Notes: generated by a model not told the origin, from the letters alone. A DNA stretch of 64,000 bases from Effrenium voratum (GCA_963377175.1 CAUJNA010001724.1:193501-257500); one strand, 5' to 3'; shown: positions 32,601 to 42,239, counted from the first letter of the stretch. A program made the numbers and translations.

Positions 32601-32884
32601 TTCGAAAACACTGTAACACAATAATAACGTTCAACAAAGTACTAGGGCCAAGTAAAGCATCACCTATCCACGCAAGCTCCATGTAAGCCAGTCCACCGCA
32701 CACCCTTCCTCCATCATAGGCTCACTGCGTTCTGCAAGTTTCTACGCTTAGTGAAGATTTGACACGTGTGCTTCCATGAACATTCGAGAAAGCGTATGTA
32801 GCCCTTTGATGTTCTGTTTGCCTGCCCAAGGCCAGAGAGCCCCATGTGCGACCTGTTGACCGCTGTTTTGGGTTTCAGGGTGTG
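32601..32884. other. No gene recognised
   Basis: Spacer. 32770-32880 resembles 33595-33660 (AGAAAGCGTAT, CAGAGAG-CC), marking a repeated array-plus-element unit. Confidence 0.45.
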
Positions 32885-32995
32885 GCAGGTGTGTGCTAAC
32901 TGTTCAGGGTTGACGGGGCATTCCGGCCAACACAGTAATGTGCTATCTGCCTAGGAAAAAGTGCTAACTGATTGATACGCACTATACTACACGTG
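32885..32995. repeat. Family N element, copy 2
   Basis: GTGTGCTAACTGTTCAGGG, GGGGCATTCCGGCCAACAC and the right end GTGCTAACTGATTGATACGC followed by ACTAT. Confidence 0.6.
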
Positions 32996-33590
32996 TGCTG
33001 AAAAGTTGCGACTTTCAAGCTGGAGCTGCCGAAGTGTACTTTCTTTACTACGCTTGTACTGGGCTTTCGAGCCGGATCTGCCAAATCTACTTCCTTTGCT
33101 ACACAAAGTTGCGAGTTTCGAGCCGGAGCCGCCAAAATGTACTTCCTTTACTACGCTTGTACTGAAAAGTTGCGACTTTCGAGCTGGATCTGCCAAATCT
33201 ACTTCCTTTACTGCATTTGTACTGAAAAGTTGCGACTTTCGAGCCGGAGCTGCCAAGGCATACTTCCTTGTAGTGAAAACTTGAGACTTCCGGGCAGGAG
33301 CTGCCAATGCGTACTTCCTGTACTACACTTGTACTGAAAAGTTGAGACTTTCGAGGCGGAGCTGCCAAAGTGTACTTCCTTTACTACACTTGCACTGACA
33401 AGTTGCGACTTTTGAGACAGATCTGCCAAGTGTACTTCCTTTACTACACTTGTACTGAAAAGTTGCGACTTTCGAGGCGGAGCTGCCAAAGTGTACTTCC
33501 TTTACTACACTTGCACTGACAAGTTGCGACTTTTGAGACGGATCTGCCAAGTGTACTTCCTTTACTACACTTGTACTGCATTGCGAAAGT
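32996..33590. repeat. 61-bp satellite, array 3
   Basis: About ten units like array 1, with a variant lacking GAGC (GAGACGGATCTGCCAAGTGT). Frames over it are artefacts. Confidence 0.9.
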
Positions 33591-33629
33591 TGCTCGTTTC
33601 AGAAAGCGTATCTCTGCCCACAACCAGAG

Positions 33630-33781
33630 AGGCATGTGCTAACTGTTGGTCGCCCCTTTCGGTTTCGGGGTGTGGCAGGTGTGTGCTAACTGTTCGGGGC
33701 TGACGGGGGCATTCCGGCCAACCCAGGGATGTGCTAACTGTGCCGCCTGCTAAAAAGTGCTAACTGATAGATACGCACTAT
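33630..33781. repeat. Family N element, copy 3
   Basis: Four GTGCTAACTG copies in about 150 bp and the right end GTGCTAACTGATAGATACGC followed by ACTAT. Confidence 0.6.
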
Positions 33782-34040
33782 AAATAAAAAGTTCAGACTT
33801 TTTTTTGGCCAGTCAACTTGGGAAGTGAGGAAATCCATTGGCCGCATTTTCCCTTTCCCCTTTTTATGGTGTAGACTGGATATAAATGGACTTGGGGGAC
33901 CTCCCCCTCGGAATTATGAGGGGAGGCAAAACCAAATGTGTCACGGTTGGATTTGTTTTTCCTCGGGGTGATGTTTAAGGCGGAAGTTCCGGGAGCCAGA
34001 TCAGCAGAGGTCAGAGACCAAATCGTCCCCTACACCCCCT
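33782..34040. other. No gene recognised; eroded family H piece
   Basis: 33862-33925 resembles family H (TTGGGGGACCTCCCCCTCGG). Nothing else. Confidence 0.4.
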
Positions 34041-34151
34041 TTCACTTGCTGAAGTGTTTCTTCTTTTTTTTACCACCTGTTGGTTTTAAAGGGGTCTATC
34101 ACTGGAAAGAACGTCTCATTGTTTCCAGTGGGCGAAGAAAGCAAATGGAAG
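34041..34151. repeat. Family C element, copy
   Basis: TTCACTTGCTGAAGTGTTTC at the left, core CTGTTGGTTTTAAAGGGGTC and TATCACTGGAAAG, right end GAAAGCAAATGGAAG. Confidence 0.65.
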
Positions 34152-34792
34152 CCCCACAGAATGCCTCCAGAACCTTTTCCTGAGACATTTCTTTCCCCAG
34201 TTCTAAGCCGGGGTTATCAGCCCCCTCCCCCCCCCACCCCGCCACATGCATCGCAACGCCATTCGCCCCGGCGTGCACTAAGTGCAGAAAGACAGACCCA
34301 CCAGGAGACTCCCTAGCTTGCCCATGTCTTCTTGGGGTGAATTTGTATTGGGGATCGTTGGGAGGGCATCTAGTACTCATTATTTTGAGCTCATTGAAGC
34401 AATAGCCGACATTCTTATCCAAATAGCGAAAAGTCATAGCCATTCACTTACTTCAGGCAAGGAAAAGGAAGCATGAGGCCTCCCTTTGCCCACAAAGCCC
34501 TTCTCTGTTGTTGGCATGTGTTCCTTTTTTTTGAGTTCTCCTGATGTTTAGGGGGCCGCAAAAAAGGCCAAGTTCTCTCAGTTGTTCAGTGGGGCACCCT
34601 TTTTCTTTTCTTTTTTTGCGGCTGCCCCACTACAAAGGGTTTCCTTTTTTTTCCAGGGTCACTGAACAACTGAGTTCCATTTTGCCATAGGGTCCAGGGG
34701 AGGACACCGATGGCGTTGAGGTGACATCGGCTTTGCCGCGCGTTCCGTCATGGGCTTGGCCGGAAAAAAGCGCGGTACGTGGCGGCGGAGGG
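34152..34792. other. No gene recognised; inverted repeat around a T tract
   Basis: 34570-34675 has CTCTCAGTTGTTCAGTGGG and the inverse TCACTGAACAACTGAG around T-rich DNA, probably another foldback element. Confidence 0.45.
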
Positions 34793-34921
34793 AGCTCCCC
34801 AGCCAGTAGCGCCCTTTCTCACCCAACTTTTTGGGTTGGGAGGAACCCCCCCTGCTGAAATAGACCAAAGAGATCAAAAAGTTGGGTACCCTTCTTTCCC
34901 TAACCTCCCTGGAGGACCTAG
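34793..34921. mobile_element. Family A element A5 (degraded left end)
   Basis: Right end CCTGGAGGACCTAG and core TGCTGAAATAGAC are clear. The left end reads CTCCCCAGCCAGTAG, with the CTAG lost. No matching duplication. Confidence 0.65.
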
Positions 34922-34936
34922 AATGTACTTAAAGGG

Positions 34937-35053
34937 GCGATCGACTCGATACGTCAGGTAAGTGGTGAGAGTAAGCCTGGTGAGAAAGGCCACTGCAGGG
35001 AGATTTATAGCTGGCTTTTGTGGGTTATTTCACCGGGCTTACCCACCACTTAC
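34937..35053. mobile_element. Family D hairpin element, copy 3
   Basis: GGGGCGATCGACTCGATACG then TCAGGTAAGTGGTGAG, AAGCCTGGTGAG, and the inverse GTTATTTCACCGGGCTTACC followed by CACCACTTAC. The outer part of the right arm is missing. Confidence 0.7.
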
Positions 35054-35396
35054 TAGTTTGGTTTTTAAGGCCAGATGGGATCACTGGAGACAGGGGACAG
35101 AAGGGGTCACTGGTTGGATTTCTATGATTGCTTTAAGGCCAAATGGAAACCACGCGCGCCTTGAGGAGGCGCACATGAGTGGGTTTCCCCGAAAATAGGT
35201 GCTCATGGGGGCTGGGGGGGAGGGAGGGGGAGGGCCCTCCCCCTCCCTCCCCCCCCAGCCCCCGAACATAGGTGCTGTTGACCAATCCAGGCGTCTCAAG
35301 AGACGACAAGGCAGGAGGCCTCCTTGCTCAGCTTCAAGTTTGCCCCGTTCGGTCCGAAATGCCTGACGTCGGTGTTTTTCGGCCAAGGCAACCAAG
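35054..35396. other. No gene recognised; G/C palindrome
   Basis: GGGGGGAGGGAGGGGGAGGG faces CCCTCCCCCTCCCTCCCCCC at 35214-35255, a near-perfect palindrome. No gene is supported. Confidence 0.45.
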
Positions 35397-35526
35397 ATCC
35401 CCGCCCCCTTAAAAATGGAATTGGGGGAGGGGGGTGACCCCTGGAGTTCCATTTATACTTCCATTTTCCCTTTCATGGGGAAGACTAGATGGAATCGGGG
35501 GACACCCTACTCCCTCCCCCCTAAGG
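35397..35526. repeat. Family H palindromic element, copy 3
   Basis: CCCCGCCCCCTTAAAAATGG, GGGTGACCCCTGGAGTTCCA and C-rich right end, as in copies 1 and 2. Confidence 0.7.
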
Positions 35527-36025
35527 CACGTTGGACCAAGCGAACCAGGCGGTTAAAGGGGCTTTTGGATTTGAGGGTTGAGACGTTGGTAAACGGCCAC
35601 AAGGATTTCAATCGCACGGGGTCAACGCCTTGCAACATGGATTTGGTTGGTTGCAACCATCCGTCTGTAATATCATTTTGCTGGTTCTCAGCGGGGAATG
35701 AGAAATGTTGGAAATCTCCGTGCTCTGGCACTCGACCATGTTCAGATTCCGAGCGCAATGAGCCAATTCCTCTTACTGTGCCTGCACCAACTTGAAACCA
35801 TGGGAATCCAGTAGTTGTGGTATTTGCAGGCGGGTCATCATTCCAGGTTTTGCTTTGTGGTCTCCCCCCAAGACTCGGACTCGCCAGCGGGACTCGACCC
35901 CCATGCTCCAAAAAAAAGAGGCAGGGTGTCAAAGGAAATAGTTAAAGGGAGACCTTCTACGGGAGAGACCAAGCAAAACCCGAACCCAAGATCAGATGTC
36001 AGAAGATATTACTCTATCTAAGCCT
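35527..36025. other. No gene recognised
   Basis: A minus-strand frame of 141 codons (35507-35932) and a + frame of 126 codons overlap. Neither has a motif I recognise. Confidence 0.35.
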
Positions 36026-36429
36026 AATTAGGGAGCCAATCCAGCCACCCTGATCAGCTGGCGCTAGCCCTCCCCCCCTGCGACAAACCCCGTGGGGACA
36101 GCTCAGAATCCTTTTGTTTCTTTTTTTCGCCAGGGGGTGTTCTCTTGGCGTTTCCCAGCCATGCCCTTTGCCTTTTGGCTTTTTGGTGCTTAGTGGAGAT
36201 TTCTGAATTTTGCCCGCAAAAAGAGTGCAGCCCAGGTTTTTGTGGCTTCCCGAATGGTCACCCCATGTTGATGGGACCTTTTGACCCCTCTAGGAGCAAG
36301 GGTCGTTTCTTTGTGGGCTCGGTTGCGTTGCTTCCCCTTGCTTTATTTATTCCCATGGCCGTCTCCGCCGCGTTGCAATCAGCTCTCTCCTCCACGCGCG
36401 CGATCCAAGAGCTCTCCTCAACTCTCGCC

Positions 36430-36491
36430 ATGGGCTGCGGAGCATCAGGCGGCAAGTCGGGCGAGGCGGAGCCCGCAAAGGAGGAGGCGCG
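36430..36491 (+). CDS. Exon 1 of MGCG-family gene, copy 1
   Basis: ATG preceded by CTCTCGCC opens MGCGASGGKSGEAEPAKEEA and ends in a strong donor, GCG CG|GTGAGT (phase 2). Gly2 with Ser6 fits the N-myristoylation pattern MGxxxS, and Cys3 could be palmitoylated, so the product is likely membrane-tethered; this is inference. The paralogues at 53685 and 51873 have the same MGCGAS start, which supports the start codon. Intron 1 contains element B1 with its minisatellite. Exon 2 is proposed at 37683. The family was not recognised from memory. Confidence 0.6.
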
Positions 36492-36515
36492 GTGAGTCGA
36501 GTCGAGGGCGGTGCA

Positions 36516-37457
36516 CATAGGTGTCCTGTTTTGGTTGTTCTGGCTGTTTTGTCCTTTTGGTTGTTTTGGTTGTTTCTGGTTGGTTTGGTAGTTTTGTCCT
36601 TTTTGGATGTTTGTGGTTGTTTTGTCCTGTTTGGTTGTTTTGGTTGTTTTGTCCTTTTTGGTTGTTTTGTCCTTTTTGGTTGTTTGTGGTTGTTTTGTCC
36701 TGTTTGGTTGTTTTGGTTGTTTTGTCCTTTTTGGTTGTTTGTGGTTGTTTTGTCCTGTTTGGTTGTTGGTTGTTTGTCCTTTTTGGTTGTTTTGGTCTTT
36801 TGTCCTTTTTGGTTGTTTTGGTTGTGTTGTCCTTTTTGGTTGTTTTGGTTCTTTTGTCCTTTTTGGTTGTTTAGGTTCTGTTGTCCTTTTTGGCAGTTTC
36901 GGTTATTCTGTCCTTTTGGGTTGTTTTGGTTGTTTTGGTTGTGTTGTCCTTTCTGTCTGTGTTGGTTGTGTTGTGCTTGTTGGTTGTTTTTGTTGTTTTG
37001 GTTGTGTTTTTCTTTTTGGTTGTTTTGGTTGTTTTGTCCCTTTTGGTTGGTTTAGGTTCTGTTGTCCTTTTTGGCAGTTTCGGTTATTCTGTCCTTTTGG
37101 GTTGTTTTGGTTGTTTTGGTTGTGTTGTCCTTTCTGTCTGTGTTGGTTGTGTTGTGCTTGTTGGTTGTTTTTGTTGTTTTGGTTGTGTTTTTCTTTTTGG
37201 TGTTTTGGTTGTTTTGTCCTTTTGGTTGTTTTTGATTGGGTTTGATCGTTTTTGATTGTTTTGGTTGTTTTGTCCTTTTGGTTGTTTTTGGTTGTTTTGG
37301 TTATTTTGTCCTTTTTGGTTGCTTTTTTGGTTGTTTGTTGTTTTGTCCTTATTGGTTGTTTTGGTAGAAGGATAGTATGGGTTTCCCTGGTTTACCAGGT
37401 GTTTTTTTATTTCATCTACCAGGGAAACCCATCTATTGCCCTAAAAGGGCACCTATG
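36516..37457. mobile_element. Family B element B1 (8-bp target duplication), minisatellite-expanded
   Basis: Ends CATAGGTGTCCTG and AAAAGGGCACCTATG are inverted repeats. GCGGTGCA is duplicated at 36508-36515 and 37458-37465. Near the right end ATGGGTTTCCCTGGTTTACC faces ACCAGGGAAACCCAT. An 8-bp duplication is typical of hAT-type transposons. The interior is filled by a minisatellite (36530-37365). Confidence 0.85.
36530..37365. repeat. TTTTGTCCTTTTTGGTTG minisatellite inside B1
   Basis: Units of 18-27 bp made of TTTTGTCCTTTTTGGTTG and GTTTTGG. A roughly 150-bp higher-order duplication lies at 36880-37205. The seed TGTCCTTTTTGGTTG is the element's own left subterminal sequence. Frames over it are artefacts. 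Confidence 0.9.
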
Positions 37458-37682
37458 GCGGTGCACTTCCATTAGCGCGGCTGCTGTTGGGTTCTTCCAT
37501 TTTTGCGGATATCTGAGTATGTTTTTCCCCCACTTGGCTGAGAAAAGTTGAACTCGATTTCACTACTGGACCTGTGTTCTCACTTTCTCCAGGCGGAAAA
37601 GCACACGGAAGGGTTGGACTGGACCCCTTCTCGACTTTGGGGAGGAATGGACTGCTTCCCTGCAAGGGTTTCACTTCTCCAG
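37458..37682. other. Intron 1 tail with alternative acceptor
   Basis: Two acceptor-like sites, CACTTTCTCCAG at 37593 and CACTTCTCCAG at 37682, lie in the same reading phase and the DNA between them is open. Exon 2 could therefore start at either. Confidence 0.4.
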
Positions 37683-37757
37683 ACCGACGGAGGTGAAGGC
37701 TCCGGCGCTGAAGGTGGATCCAGCGAAGTTCAAAAGTGCCTTCAAGAAAGGCAGGGG
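37683..37757 (+). CDS. Exon 2 of MGCG-family gene, copy 1
   Basis: After CTTCTCCAG, joining phase 2 from exon 1 gives PTEVKAPALKVDP followed by AKFKSAFKKG. The paralogous exon at 52590 reads EVKAPPVKLDPAKFRSVFKK. Its substitutions are mostly conservative, which supports both the frame and selection on a Lys-rich motif. The exon runs into element B2, whose target duplication (G/A)GCAGGGG lies at this edge, so the true 3' splice junction is uncertain. Function unknown. Confidence 0.55.
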
Positions 37758-37867
37758 CATAGGTGTCCTTTTTGCTTTTTTGGTCGAAAAATAGATGGGT
37801 TCCCCTGGTTTACCTGGTGGTTTAATCATCTACCAGGGCCATCTATTTGCCCCAAAAGGAACCTATG
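37758..37867. mobile_element. Family B element B2, compact copy
   Basis: CATAGGTGTCCTTTTTGC...CCAAAAGGAACCTATG, 110 bp. Flanks GGCAGGGG and AGCAGGGG are an 8-bp duplication with one mismatch. No minisatellite. GT lies five bases inside the left end (CATAG-GTGTCC). Confidence 0.8.
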
Positions 37868-38009
37868 AGCAGGGGTGGCTGCAACACTTTTCACAAGACC
37901 TGAAAAGTCTCCTGAGAAACCAGCAATGATGTTGAACAAGAAACATTGTGGTTTTTGCCATGGATTTTGGGGCAGCGGGCCAGGTGTCTTCTTTTTTCTT
38001 TTTGAATTG
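37868..38009. other. No exon recognised
   Basis: Probable intron sequence between B2 and a family C element. Confidence 0.4.
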
Positions 38010-38116
38010 CTTCCATTTGCTTAAACATATTTTTATGTTTCCCTGTTGGTTTCAAAGGAAATCTATCACTGCTGGACATATCTTGATTGTTTTCAGGGGG
38101 TTTGAGCAAGCGGAAG
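38010..38116. repeat. Family C element in duplication copy 1
   Basis: GCTTCCATTTGCTTAAACAT, core CCCTGTTGGTTTCAAAGGAA and ATCTATCACTGCTGGACATA, right end GAGCAAGCGGAAG. Confidence 0.7.
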
Positions 38117-39023
38117 ATTGGCAGCTTTAGATTGCCCAACTACCCCCTACATGTGGTTTGGGTTTGTGGGCATGGGCCCCAGAAAAGGAGGCAAAGCGAA
38201 TTCAACCGGGTTCCACAGAAATCATGGTCTGAATCGCGCCAGAACACTCGGGTTATTCTCTAAGGGGTTCTTCATGAAGCAATCTGGAAGCTGATTATGA
38301 ACCAGAGTCCATTTTTACAAGCACCAATTTTGGCTCATGAACCAACAGAGTTCGACTACCCAGGGTAGGCTTAAACCCAGTGGTGGTTCATCCCTTCCCA
38401 AAAGCGCCCCTAGGTTTAAGGGCTAGTCAAAAAGTGGAACCCTGCATGCCCACCCCTTTGTCATTTGAGATGGTGCCTGCCTCCAAACCACACCTTTTTT
38501 TAGGGAAACATGGGGTATACAACCACTATACAACCCACTATGTCAAGGGTATACATCCTGATCTCCCTTGGTAGTGGTTCGGGGGCAGTGGGGGCCATCT
38601 CAGTTTTTTTCAAGCGCAGCCCTGAAACAGGCGGTTTCCAGGGAGGTTCCGGCTCGATGGCATGGCTGTCAGAGTCTCGGCCTGCTTGGCACACATGGCC
38701 CGGGTCGGACAACAGGGTACTCCCCCTCGAAAGATCTTATTTGCGGGGGAGGGGGTTTGGTTGGGGGATCCTGTGAAAACGGAGAGCTTGGACTGAGAAA
38801 AAAGGAAGCTTTCTGGAAGGTCCAGATTGAAAGTCTGAACTTTCCTGGCCGCCTCGAAAGCCATGGGACTACATCATTCCGTGCGGAACAAAGAAACAAT
38901 GCCTAGGCTAATGGTTGTTGTTGGGAAACATTTTACATTGTTGCTTATTGTGGTTTAGTGGGAAATCCCCACTTAGCTGCTAGAATTTAATTTTTTGCTC
39001 CCCTTCCAACGTCAACTTTAGAG
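38117..39023. other. Probable intron DNA; weak exon candidate 38643-38717
   Basis: TTTCCAGGGAGGTTCCGGCT precedes a GC-rich stretch ending GGACAACAGGGTACTC, with acceptor and donor-like edges. All three frames are open, so I cannot pick one. 38325-38440 has an imperfect inverted repeat (AAAGTGGAACC region). Confidence 0.3.
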
Positions 39024-39173
39024 TTGAACGTCTACCAAAACTGTTTCCGCTCGTTTTCTTTGTCCATGGGCCAAATGTCCAATCGACCCGATCGATTGGC
39101 ACTCGAGGATACTCAGCTCCTCTTCATCTCGAGCGACTCTTTGCTTGAGGTCTTGGACGTGGCCACCATGCCA
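39024..39173 (+). CDS. Candidate exon, beta-propeller-like, copy 1
   Basis: Reads RLALEDTQLLFISSDSLLEV then LDVATMPL. A strand pattern of LLFISSDS-LLEVLDVATM resembles a YVTN/WD-type propeller blade (hydrophobic strand, Ser-Asp turn, V-D-x-A-T). The copy at 56058-56207 keeps the frame. Boundaries are unclear and the match is to a structural pattern, not to a named family. Confidence 0.35.
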
Positions 39174-39744
39174 CTTGGCCTTGTTTTTTTGTTCATGCCT
39201 CTTGGTCCGTTGTTTTTTCCATGCCACTTGGTCCGTTGTAGTTGTTTATTTTTTGGGGGGGGGCTGTTGGCTCGACCCCCCAGATCCTGTTTTTGAGGCA
39301 CAAGCTAACATGGTCAATATTCAGCCCCCTGCCCGGTTCCTAAGTTGATTCTGTCTCGCCAAGATCCCAGACATCTTGCACGGTTGCCCAGTGGGCTGCT
39401 TCCTTTTTTTTTACATTGTATGGGCAAGGCTTCCCCTAAAGTCAACCAACCCAAAAAAAGATGCCTTTTTTCCCACGGCCACTGGGCATCTGAGAGTTTA
39501 TATCTCTGTCGATTTTATTGGGAGCTCACTTGGAACGAGCGAACACCAAGGTCCTTTACTTGGATCCTTTCATTTAGCATTTGAAGTCATGGCATAGTTT
39601 GTAGACCTACAAAAGCTTGATGAAAGCCCAGCGCTGGGCAATCTTCTGCAACCCTTGAAAGATACAAAAGCGGCCTCACATGCTTCGTCACTCTCATTTC
39701 TCTTTTTCAATGATCATTTTCAATTATCCTCAGAACAAGCTTGA
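39174..39744. other. Probable intron DNA
   Basis: Contains three CATGCC-CTTGG(T/C)CCGTTGT repeats (39165-39240). No exon stands out. Confidence 0.4.
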
Positions 39745-39852
39745 CTGCTATTGGGTTGGATTTTTAGACTGTAACTTGTTGGGAAATAAAGGTGTTTTGC
39801 ACTGACCCCAGAACAAGTTAAAGTTTTTGCAGGGGGGCAAACAGCAACCAAG
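39745..39852. repeat. Family I element, copy 2
   Basis: TTGACTGCTATTGGGTTGGA...AAGTTTTTGCAGGGGGGCAA then ACAGCAACCAAG. Confidence 0.6.
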
Positions 39853-40906
39853 CAAGCATCCTAACAGGCATGCGAGCATTGAAGCAGACCCTTTATTGAG
39901 AGGGCCTGCTACCACGGCGGCTCCGCATCCTGTTTCGGAGCTGTGTAGCGGGAGTCCTGGTTACATAGGTATACATGTGAGGCAAAGACAATGCTTGACA
40001 CTTCCGCTGGAGCCTGAAAGTCGCAACTTTTTCGCACGCTCAAGTGTCAAAGTGCATTTCCCTTCACCAGAATTAGCTCCCCTTTTTGTTTTTTGTTTTT
40101 GCCGGGGTCCTAATTCCAGCCTAGTTCCGCAGCTCCGGCTAAGTCGCAGCTCGGTACAACGGCATGCGAACTGCAGGAGAGCCCCTCGAAGGTTCCAACG
40201 CGAAAGCTTGGCGACGGGTCGCTGAACCCGGGCCGGGGTGTAGCGAGGTATGCAGAAGACGACCATGCGAGGTATGTAACGAGGTAGATCACAGAAAGAT
40301 GACTTCACCCCCCCTCATATTTTGGGTGTGATTCAGAGCATGCAACAAGCATGCAGCCAGCAACCAGCCGGCGGTCGTATTAATGTGAGGTTTCATGGTA
40401 GAACATGCCAAATCACCTACCTCCCCTTTTTGATTTTTCTCACTTTTTTGGGGTCCCTTTGTTTTTCACTAACCAGGCAAAAAAGGTTATATTTTTGCAA
40501 TTCCAGCCTAGCTACTGGGGCCCGGTATCCAATTGCTACCCTCTTTCCAAGAGTCATGGAAGTCGTTCTTTACAAGGAGAGCTTTCGTCTTCCAACCCCT
40601 GTCAGCTTCCTGACTCTTGGAAGAGTACCAGGAGTTCTGGTTAGGGGCATGCCAAAAAATACGCGGAGCGGCCCTCCATACGTTCGCGCTTGTAGGGTTG
40701 CGGGGCCGCTTAAGAAAAAACAAGCCTTACAATAGAAGACCGCCCTCAGTAAACTGCAACTCAACAGTAAATCTAGAGGTGTGTTGCCCCCGAATCCTGT
40801 TTCCGTATTGCCTTTTCCCGGTTCCCGCCCGGCATTGATCTATCCCTTTTTGGAACAGGCCGAAGACTACCCTTACAAGACGGAAGTGGGTGGTTTCAAG
40901 TCTGAA
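39853..40906. other. Probable intron DNA with degraded 61-bp satellite pieces
   Basis: GGAGCCTGAAAGTCGCAACT at 40009 and CCGCAGCTCCGGCTAAGTCG at 40128 are single diverged units of the 61-bp satellite. A frame at 40858-40920 reads AEDYPYKTEVGGFKSEGW after an acceptor (TTGGAACAG) and may be an exon in a different phase from 40907. Confidence 0.35.
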
Positions 40907-41069
40907 GGCTGGGCAAGGCGTGCGCTATGCCGAGGACAGCCACCGCACTGGAATCGGGCTACCACTCTGTCGTAGCCAGCGCTGACGGAAAAATGTATGC
41001 CCTCACCAAAGGACCAGAGGTCGTCATCAAGAAGGCGGACCACAGTGAAGCTCAGCATCGGACCGCAGA
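40907..41069 (+). CDS. Candidate exon, RCC1-like blade, copy 1
   Basis: Reads ALESGYHSVVASADGKMYAL then TKGPEVVIKKADHSEAQ. RCC1 repeats carry GxxHSxxxxxDGxxYxWG; here SGYHSVVASADGKMYAL fits except for the final WG. The copy at 57956-58118 differs by one silent change in the part compared. The exon runs into element A6 at CTAG. Probably one blade of a propeller protein whose partners and site of action are unknown. Confidence 0.45.
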
Positions 41070-41181
41070 CTAGGTCCCCCAGTAGTGCCCTTTTACAAAT
41101 GTTTGGGGCAGGGCTCCCCGACTAAAATAGAATACAGGAAAAAGGGTACCATTATTCTAACCTCTCTACTGGAGAAGCTAG
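41070..41181. mobile_element. Family A element A6
   Basis: CTAGGTCCCCCAGTAGTGCC...CTACTGGAGAAGCTAG. No target duplication is obvious (CAGA against TAGG). It is followed after 31 bp by a strong acceptor (TTCTGTTTTGCAG), so a transcript could splice from the element's GT to that downstream AG. Confidence 0.75.
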
Positions 41182-41212
41182 TAGGTGAATCTGTCCCAAT
41201 TCTGTTTTGCAG

Positions 41213-41308
41213 GCCTCCATTCATCCCCACTGGCAGGATTTGTCTCCATCGACAAGACGGTTTCAAAACGAAACTGGGCAGCCACCTACTGAACAAGGGG
41301 CATTGTGC
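41213..41308 (+). CDS. Candidate exon ending at a family D donor, copy 1
   Basis: Bounded by TTCTGTTTTGCAG and GTAAGTGG. In the frame that reads best in copy 2 (GFVPIDKAGPGTVSKGNWAA) copy 1 lacks 12 nt and has TAC TGA where copy 2 has TAC TTA. Either copy 1 is broken here or another frame (PPFIPTGRICLHRQDGFKTK, open in both copies) is used. Confidence 0.3.
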
Positions 41309-41430
41309 GTAAGTGGTAGTAAGCCGAGTTACAACCCACGAAAGCCGTGGTTTGTTCACAGTCTCCGTTCAGTGTTTTTTTCAATGGCTTGCTGCCACCA
41401 CTTACCTGACGTACCGAATCGATGGCCCCT
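41309..41430. mobile_element. Family D hairpin, copy 4, left arm cut at GTAAGT
   Basis: Left arm begins exactly at GTAAGTGGTAGTAAGCC. The right arm is complete (TTGCTGCCACCACTTACCTG then ACGTACCGAATCGATGGCCC). The outer left arm found in copies 1 and 3 is missing, so the hairpin edge coincides with the putative exon end. Confidence 0.65.
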
Positions 41431-41618
41431 GAAAAGTAGACCTATGCTTGCCGTTTAACAAATCGCCGGTCGCAAGCGCCGCAAGTATCTGACTTTTTGG
41501 ACGGGCAAGCAAGGCACTATTTTACCCGCATCATATATGGAGGAGGAAAAGTGGAGGCTTCCAATCAAGAGAGAGAGAGAGAGAGAAAGAGGAAGAGAGA
41601 GAGAGAGAAAAGCCTATG
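41431..41618. repeat. GA microsatellite and spacer
   Basis: GA-rich run at 41565-41615. A short frame near 41465-41560 resembles coding (ACCG-AAATCGCCGGTCGCAAGC) but is not resolved. Confidence 0.5.
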
Positions 41619-41724
41619 CTTCCATTTGCTGACATGACAATGTCGATTGTTTTCTGTTGGCTTTTAAAGGGAATCTATCACTATTGAACACATATTCGTT
41701 CCCAGGGGACTTCAGCAAATGGAG
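41619..41724. repeat. Family C element
   Basis: CTTCCATTTGCTGACATGAC, TTCTGTTGGCTTTTAAAGGG, AATCTATCACTATTGAACAC and CTTCAGCAAATGGAG. Confidence 0.75.
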
Positions 41725-42127
41725 CTATGGCCTTGAACCAAGCTGGGGTGGTTTGTCTTGCTTTAGGGGTTGGGGTTTCCTTCAAAGCCACACGCAAGGG
41801 GTACCCTCAATGCAGACCCAACTTGTGCAACCCTGCGCTTGGCTTTCGGTACCGTTCTGCCGAAATGTTCAGCTGAAAGAGCCGGGCAGGTGTGGTGTGC
41901 AGTCAGTGGGAAGTGTGGGAGATGCTGATTGGACAAATGAATGAATGTATGGGCCTGGTTTGATCACACGCACGCCAAGCTGGCCCCAAACAAGGGGGCC
42001 AAATCACTACCTCATTGAACAAATAGTTACACATTCTTACTCCTTGTTACCTGTCTCCCCTTTTGGCTGTTGGTCGCCCAAAGGGTGATCGCTTTGGATT
42101 TCTGGGTCCCAACTGGTGGGTGGGCAA
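41725..42127. other. Probable intron DNA
   Basis: A + frame (41657-41944) is open in both duplication copies but crosses a family C element. Not accepted as an exon. Confidence 0.35.
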
Positions 42128-42239
42128 CTGACCTCCCCTCATGAGAAGAGCTTCAATGAGCGCTCACCCGAGGATGTGGCGACCATCGCCACCCAATTCG
42201 AGGCGGGCATTTGGCGCTTTGCGTGCGCCGGAGCTATGA
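42128..42239 (+). CDS. Candidate exon, unknown, copy 1
   Basis: Reads TSPHEKSFNERSPEDVATIA then TQFEAGIWRFACAGAM, stopping at the ATGA target of element A7. Amphipathic, balanced composition. If A7 plus one ATGA is removed the frame continues as NVRFSGSSAGLSMESVQGNT for about 29 codons. If A7 is spliced GT-to-AG the frame meets TGA at once. Family not recognised. Confidence 0.4.

Noticed and set aside
36492..37255. Cys/Phe/Val/Leu-rich frames up to 212 codons, and similar at 53776-54705
   Set aside because: Minisatellite inside the family B element; not a membrane protein gene.
38325..38345. CAATTTTGGCTCATGAACC, similar to the end of the dinoflagellate spliced leader (TTTTGGCTCAAG)
   Set aside because: Differs at the splice-proximal bases, lies mid-intron, and the match is too short to claim a spliced-leader relic.
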